NCBI RefSeq assembly: GCF_001676705.1
Contig: NZ_CP016170.1
Location: forward strand, 4,092,001 to 4,156,000
Length of the DNA: 64,000 nt
Source of the DNA: Bordetella bronchialis
Lineage (GTDB): Bacteria; Pseudomonadota; Gammaproteobacteria; Burkholderiales; Burkholderiaceae_B
Direction of reading: 5' to 3'
In this document: in pieces, positions 60,075-64,000 of the stretch
Numbering within the stretch: the first letter of the stretch is position 1
Layout: the number at the start of each line of letters is the position of its first letter
Position numbers and translations under genes: made by a program
Notes under the pieces: model-generated
Database searches by the model: none
What the model saw: the letters and a program-made list of their open reading frames with translations, nothing else
Told to the model about the DNA's origin: nothing

Positions 60075-61379
60075 TTACTTCTTGCGCTTGATGTCGCGCG
60101 CGGGCGAACCCGTGAACAGCTGGCGCGGACGGCCGATCTTGTAATCGGGGTCCGTCAGCATTTCGTTCCACTGGGCGATCCAGCCCACCGTGCGGGCCAG
60201 CGCGAAGATGGCCGTGAACAGCGAGACCGGAATGCCGATGGCGCGCTGCACGATACCGGAGTAGAAGTCGACGTTCGGATACAGCTTGCGATCCACGAAG
60301 TACGGGTCTTCCAGCGCGATGCGCTCCAGCTCCATGGCCAGCTTGAACAGCGGATCGTTTTCCAGGTTCAGCGCGGACAGCACTTCCTTGCAGGTCTGCT
60401 GCATCAGCTTGGCGCGCGGGTCGTAGTTCTTGTACACGCGATGGCCAAAGCCCATCAGGCGCACGCCGGAGTTCTTGTCCTTGACCTTCTCCATGAACTC
60501 GCCGACCTTGGCGACACCGCCGTTGGCCTGCAGTTCTTCCAGCATGTTCAGGCAGGCTTCGTTGGCGCCGCCGTGGGCAGGGCCCCACAGGCAAGCCACG
60601 CCGGCCGCGATGGCCGCGAAGGGGTTGGTGCCCGACGAGCCGCACAGGCGCACGGTGGAGGTCGACGCGTTCTGCTCGTGATCGGCATGCAGGATGAAAA
60701 TGCGATCCAGCGCGCGCTCGACGACTTCGTTCACCTGGTAGTCTTCGCACGGCGTGGCGAACATCATGCGCAGGAAGTTGCCCGTGTAGGACAGGTTGTT
60801 CTGCGGATAGATGTACGGCTGGCCTTGCGAATACTTGTACGCCATCGCGACCAGCGTCGGCATCTTGGCGATCAGGCGGATCGCCGAGATATGGCGATGC
60901 TGCGGGTTCGTGATGTCGAGCGAGTCGTGATAGAAGGCGGACAAGGCGCCGACCAGGCCCGTCAGCACCGCCATCGGGTGCGCGTCGCGGCGGAAACCGC
61001 GCAGGAAGAAATGCAGCTGCTCGTTCACCATGGTGTGATGCGTCACCTGGGAATCGAAATCCTGCTTCTGCTCGGGCGAGGGCAGCTCGCCGTTCAGGAT
61101 CAGGTAGCAGACATCCATGAAGTCGCAGTTGGTCGCCAGCTGCTCGATGGGATAGCCGCGATACAGCAGCTCGCCCTTGTCGCCATCGATATAGGTGATC
61201 GCGGAAGAGCACGCCGCCGTCGACATGAAGCCCGGATCGTAAGTGAACATCCCGGACTGGCCGTAGAGCTTGCGAATGTCGATAACGTCCGGACCTACCG
61301 TACCCTGGTAAATCGGGAATTCAATCGGAGCGCTGCCGTCCGAAAACGTTAGGGTGGCCTTTTTATCTGACTGTTTCAT
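60075..61379 (-). CDS. gltA: Citrate synthase
   Basis: The 434-residue type II (hexameric, NADH-sensitive type) citrate synthase condenses acetyl-CoA and oxaloacetate. Active-site segments include [20 protein letters not shown] (His), [16 protein letters not shown] and [22 protein letters not shown] precedes the ATG. It is the last gene of an sdh-sdhE-gltA run and ends in a strong intrinsic terminator. Nothing is irregular. Confidence 0.96.
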   Translation of the reverse strand: MKQSDKKATLTFSDGSAPIEFPIYQGTVGPDVIDIRKLYGQSGMFTYDPGFMSTAACSSAITYIDGDKGELLYRGYPIEQLATNCDFMDVCYLILNGELPSPEQKQDFDSQVTHHTMVNEQLHFFLRGFRRDAHPMAVLTGLVGALSAFYHDSLDITNPQHRHISAIRLIAKMPTLVAMAYKYSQGQPYIYPQNNLSYTGNFLRMMFATPCEDYQVNEVVERALDRIFILHADHEQNASTSTVRLCGSSGTNPFAAIAAGVACLWGPAHGGANEACLNMLEELQANGGVAKVGEFMEKVKDKNSGVRLMGFGHRVYKNYDPRAKLMQQTCKEVLSALNLENDPLFKLAMELERIALEDPYFVDRKLYPNVDFYSGIVQRAIGIPVSLFTAIFALARTVGWIAQWNEMLTDPDYKIGRPRQLFTGSPARDIKRKK

Positions 61380-61397
61380 CGTACATTCCTCTCAAAG

Positions 61398-61658
61398 TTA
61401 CAGCTCGCGCATCTTCGCGATGATTTCGCGTAGCCTCGGCGTGTCCAGTTCACCTTCTGGCTCACTACGCCCCAGCAGGAGGTCGAGCAGGTCGTTGTCG
61501 CCCAGTTCGAACAGCTGCGTCAGCGCTGCTACATCCGCGTCGGTCAGTTGCGACTCGTACGCGTCCAGGTACTTCGTAATGATCAGATCATTCTCGAGCA
61601 GGCCGCGGCGCGCCCGCCAACGCAGACGCGCGCGCTGCAATTCAGTAAGCCTGCCCAT
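61398..61658 (-). CDS. sdhE: SdhE, succinate dehydrogenase flavin assembly factor
   Basis: An 86-residue helical protein that promotes covalent attachment of FAD to SdhA. The essential RGxxE motif is present (RRGLLENDLI, about residues 18-27), and the ELGDNDLLDLLLGR segment matches the family. AGGTGG precedes the ATG. It lies 18 bp after sdhB and 18 bp before gltA, so the genes are co-transcribed. Confidence 0.93.
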   Translation of the reverse strand: MGRLTELQRARLRWRARRGLLENDLIITKYLDAYESQLTDADVAALTQLFELGDNDLLDLLLGRSEPEGELDTPRLREIIAKMREL

Positions 61659-61676
61659 GTTTCGCCACCTGCCCTA

Positions 61677-62393
61677 CTAGACCGTACGCCGGACCATCAG
61701 TTCCCGGATCTTGCCGATGGCCTTCGTCGGGTTCAGGCCCTTGGGACACACGTCCACGCAATTCATGATGGTGTGGCAACGGAAGAGCCGGTACGGATCC
61801 TCCAGGTTGTCCAGACGGCTGCCGGTGGCTTCGTCGCGGCTGTCCGCGATGAAGCGGTAGGCCTGCAGCAGGCCGGCCGGGCCGACGAACTTGTCAGGGT
61901 TCCACCAGAACGACGGGCACGAGGTCGAGCAGCAGGCGCACAGGATGCACTCGTACAGGCCGTCCAGCTCTTCGCGCGCCTCGGGCGACTGCAGGCGCTC
62001 GCGCTCGGGCGGCGGCGTGTCGTTGATCAGGTACGGCTTGATCGAGTGGTACTGGTTGAAGAAGTGCGTCATGTCCACGATCAGATCGCGGATCACGGGC
62101 AGCCCGGGCAGCGGCTTCAGGACGATGGGTTCCTTGAGTTCACGCAGATTGGTGATACAGGCAAGGCCATTCTTCCCGTTGATGTTCATCGCGTCCGAAC
62201 CGCACACGCCTTCGCGGCACGAACGGCGGATCGCCAGGCTGTCATCGACGTCGTTCTTGATGCGGACCAGGGCGTCCAGCAGCATCTTGTCCGTCGGCTG
62301 GAGTTCGACCTCCAGCTTCTGCATATAGGGACGCTCGTCCTTGTCCGGGTCGTAGCGGTAGATTTCGAATTTCACGATACGCTTGGTGCTCAT
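61677..62393 (-). CDS. sdhB: Succinate dehydrogenase iron-sulfur subunit
   Basis: The 238-residue subunit carries electrons from SdhA toward quinone. Three cluster motifs are intact: [21 protein letters not shown] for 2Fe-2[18 protein letters not shown] for 4Fe-4S, and [17 protein letters not shown] for 3Fe-4S. AGGATG precedes the ATG, and only 13 bp separate it from the sdhA stop. Confidence 0.96.
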   Translation of the reverse strand: MSTKRIVKFEIYRYDPDKDERPYMQKLEVELQPTDKMLLDALVRIKNDVDDSLAIRRSCREGVCGSDAMNINGKNGLACITNLRELKEPIVLKPLPGLPVIRDLIVDMTHFFNQYHSIKPYLINDTPPPERERLQSPEAREELDGLYECILCACCSTSCPSFWWNPDKFVGPAGLLQAYRFIADSRDEATGSRLDNLEDPYRLFRCHTIMNCVDVCPKGLNPTKAIGKIRELMVRRTV

Positions 62394-62406
62394 GCCGGCA
62401 TCCTGC

Positions 62407-64000
62407 TTAGAAAGTACGCGCTTTGGGCGGGAACGACTCGACCGTCAGCGGCTGCATCTGTACGGGCTTGTAGTCCAGGCGGCTGCCCTCGGAATACCAG
62501 AGGGTGTGCTTCAGCCAGTTCTCGTCGTCGCGGGTGGGGTGGTCGTTCAGCGCATGCGCGCCGCGGCTTTCGGTGCGGTTGGCGGCCGACTTGATGGTGG
62601 CACGGGCCACTTCCGTCATGTTGGCCAGTTCCAGCGCTTCCACGCGAGCCGTATTGAACACCTTGGACTTGTCCTTGAAGGCGATATGGTCCGCCTGCTT
62701 GGCCAGTTCCTCGATCTGCCCCACGCCCTCGTTCAGCAGCTGCAGCGTGCGGAACACGCCGCAGTGGCGCTGCATGGACATGCGGATGGCGTTGCCGACA
62801 TCCTGAGTCTTTTCGCCCGACGTGCGCGATTCCAGCTTGTTGACGCGATCCAGCGAGTAGTCCAGCGAGGACTTCGACACCGTCTGGTGCGAATGCTGGC
62901 GCTCCAGGTGCTGGGAAACGATGTGGTTGCCCGTGGCGCGGCCGAACACGATCAGGTCCAGCAGCGAGTTGGTGCCCAGGCGGTTGGCGCCGTGCACCGA
63001 CACCGCCGCGCACTCGCCGATGGCGTACAGGCCGTTGACGATCTTGGTTTCGCCATTCGTCCACGACACGACCTGGCCGTGGTAGTTGGCCGGGATGCCG
63101 CCCATCTGGTAGTGGATGGTCGGCACGACGGGAATGGGTTCCTTGATGGGATCGACGTTGCCGAACTTGATCGCGATCTCGCGGATCGACGGCAGGCGCT
63201 TGTTGATCGTCTCGGCGCCCAGGTGGTCCAGCTTCAGCACGACATAACTGCCATCCGGACCGCAGCCGCGGCCTTCCTTGATTTCCTGGTCCATCGAGCG
63301 CGACACGAAGTCGCGCGGCGCCAGGTCCTTCAGCGTGGGCGCATAGCGCTCCATGAAGCGTTCGCCGTCCTTGTTCAGCAGGATGCCGCCCTCGCCGCGC
63401 ACGCCCTCGGTGATGAGCACGCCCGCGCCGGCCACGCCGGTCGGGTGGAATTGCCAGAACTCCATGTCCTGCAGCGCGATACCCGCCCGCGCCGCCATGC
63501 CCAGGCCGTCGCCGGTGTTGATGAACGCATTGGTGGACGCCGCCCAGATGCGGCCCGCGCCACCCGTGGCCAGCACGGTGGCCTTGGCTTCCAGGATGTA
63601 GATCTCGCCGGTTTCCATTTCCAGCGCGGTCACGCCCACGACATCGCCGTTCTCGGCGCGCAGGAGATCCAGCGCCATCCATTCGACGAAGAACTGCGTG
63701 CGGGCCGCGACGTTGCGCTGGTACAGGGTATGCAGCAGCGCATGGCCGGTACGGTCGGCGGCGGCACAGGCGCGCTGCACCGGTTTTTCACCGAAGTTGG
63801 CGGTATGGCCGCCGAAGGGACGCTGGTAGATGGTGCCGTCCGGGTTGCGGTCGAACGGCATGCCGAAGTGTTCCATCTCGTACACGGCGCTCGGGGCCTC
63901 GCGGCACATGAACTCGATGGCGTCCTGGTCACCCAGCCAGTCCGAGCCCTTCACGGTGTCGTACATGTGCCAGTACCAGTTGTCCTCGCTCATGTTGCCC
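62407..64000 (-). CDS. sdhA: Succinate dehydrogenase flavoprotein subunit (5' end outside window)
   Basis: The 531 visible codons cover the C-terminal ~90% of SdhA; the frame is open through the window edge, reading [16 protein letters not shown] at the left of the visible protein. The N-terminal FAD-binding segment and the covalently flavinylated histidine lie outside. Visible active-site features are [37 protein letters not shown] and the C-terminal [11 protein letters not shown]. It is followed by sdhB and sdhE in the normal order; sdhC and sdhD should lie just beyond 64000. Confidence 0.95.
   Translation of the reverse strand, partial: GNMSEDNWYWHMYDTVKGSDWLGDQDAIEFMCREAPSAVYEMEHFGMPFDRNPDGTIYQRPFGGHTANFGEKPVQRACAAADRTGHALLHTLYQRNVAARTQFFVEWMALDLLRAENGDVVGVTALEMETGEIYILEAKATVLATGGAGRIWAASTNAFINTGDGLGMAARAGIALQDMEFWQFHPTGVAGAGVLITEGVRGEGGILLNKDGERFMERYAPTLKDLAPRDFVSRSMDQEIKEGRGCGPDGSYVVLKLDHLGAETINKRLPSIREIAIKFGNVDPIKEPIPVVPTIHYQMGGIPANYHGQVVSWTNGETKIVNGLYAIGECAAVSVHGANRLGTNSLLDLIVFGRATGNHIVSQHLERQHSHQTVSKSSLDYSLDRVNKLESRTSGEKTQDVGNAIRMSMQRHCGVFRTLQLLNEGVGQIEELAKQADHIAFKDKSKVFNTARVEALELANMTEVARATIKSAANRTESRGAHALNDHPTRDDENWLKHTLWYSEGSRLDYKPVQMQPLTVESFPPKARTF

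Overview
The window is dense, GC-rich bacterial chromosome. The organism is most likely a betaproteobacterium of the family Alcaligenaceae (Bordetella/Achromobacter type). I infer this from the combination of an ftrABCD ferrous-iron system, a Wsp chemosensory module, a phaC-phaB-phaR polyhydroxybutyrate cluster, a two-synthetase cyanophycin cluster and the sdh-gltA and sucAB-lpd gene orders. No rRNA, tRNA, CRISPR array, insertion sequence or prophage was recognised.

Layout. 1-2606: end of a wsp operon (hybrid kinase wspE, methylesterase wspF, diguanylate cyclase wspR). 2617-7581: a sugar-acid locus with manD, an MFS carrier and a GntR regulator on the minus strand, diverging from a mannitol-dehydrogenase-family gene across a 47-bp gap that holds a palindromic operator candidate. 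7619-15898: a cyanophycin locus (DUF1854 protein and ABC exporter on minus; two cyanophycin synthetases on plus). 16145-17585: two small envelope/stress-type genes and a PhzF-like isomerase. 17683-20886: ftrABCD. 21193-24367: phaC-phaB-phaR. 24426-32097: housekeeping genes (pgeF, rluD, bamD, dinG-like, tex). 32087-46976: three giant tandem genes on the minus strand, each encoding about 1,600-1,690 residues with a leucine-rich-repeat block and a C-terminal NEL-type E3 ubiquitin ligase domain. 47088-49567: trpS and zapE. 49728-55504: the 2-oxoglutarate dehydrogenase operon sucA-sucB-lpdA. 56085-59860: maeB, a DUF2214 membrane protein and a pentapeptide-repeat protein. 60075-64000: gltA, sdhE, sdhB and a 5'-truncated sdhA.

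The most notable part is the 15-kb NEL array between tex and trpS. NEL ligases are known as type III effectors of animal and plant pathogens (the IpaH/SspH/SlrP families), which ubiquitinate host proteins. All three proteins here keep the catalytic CxD motif, carry 13 LRR units and have an unusually large N-terminal region of about 1,000 residues. The first two transcribed genes are each preceded by a near-identical element, GGAACC-N15-CGACTTA, at matching distances. It looks like a promoter for an ECF sigma factor of the HrpL class, to which the Bordetella type III regulator BtrS is related by function. That suggests co-regulation with a type III secretion system encoded elsewhere. The third gene lacks the element and probably depends on read-through.

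Other unusual points are a WspF receiver with glutamate in place of the phosphoacceptor aspartate, a cyanophycin synthetase pair in which one member has lost ligase-domain signatures, and a TrpS with a YegP-like C-terminal extension. Coordinates and motifs were read by eye; no database search was run, and family assignments rest on recalled motifs.
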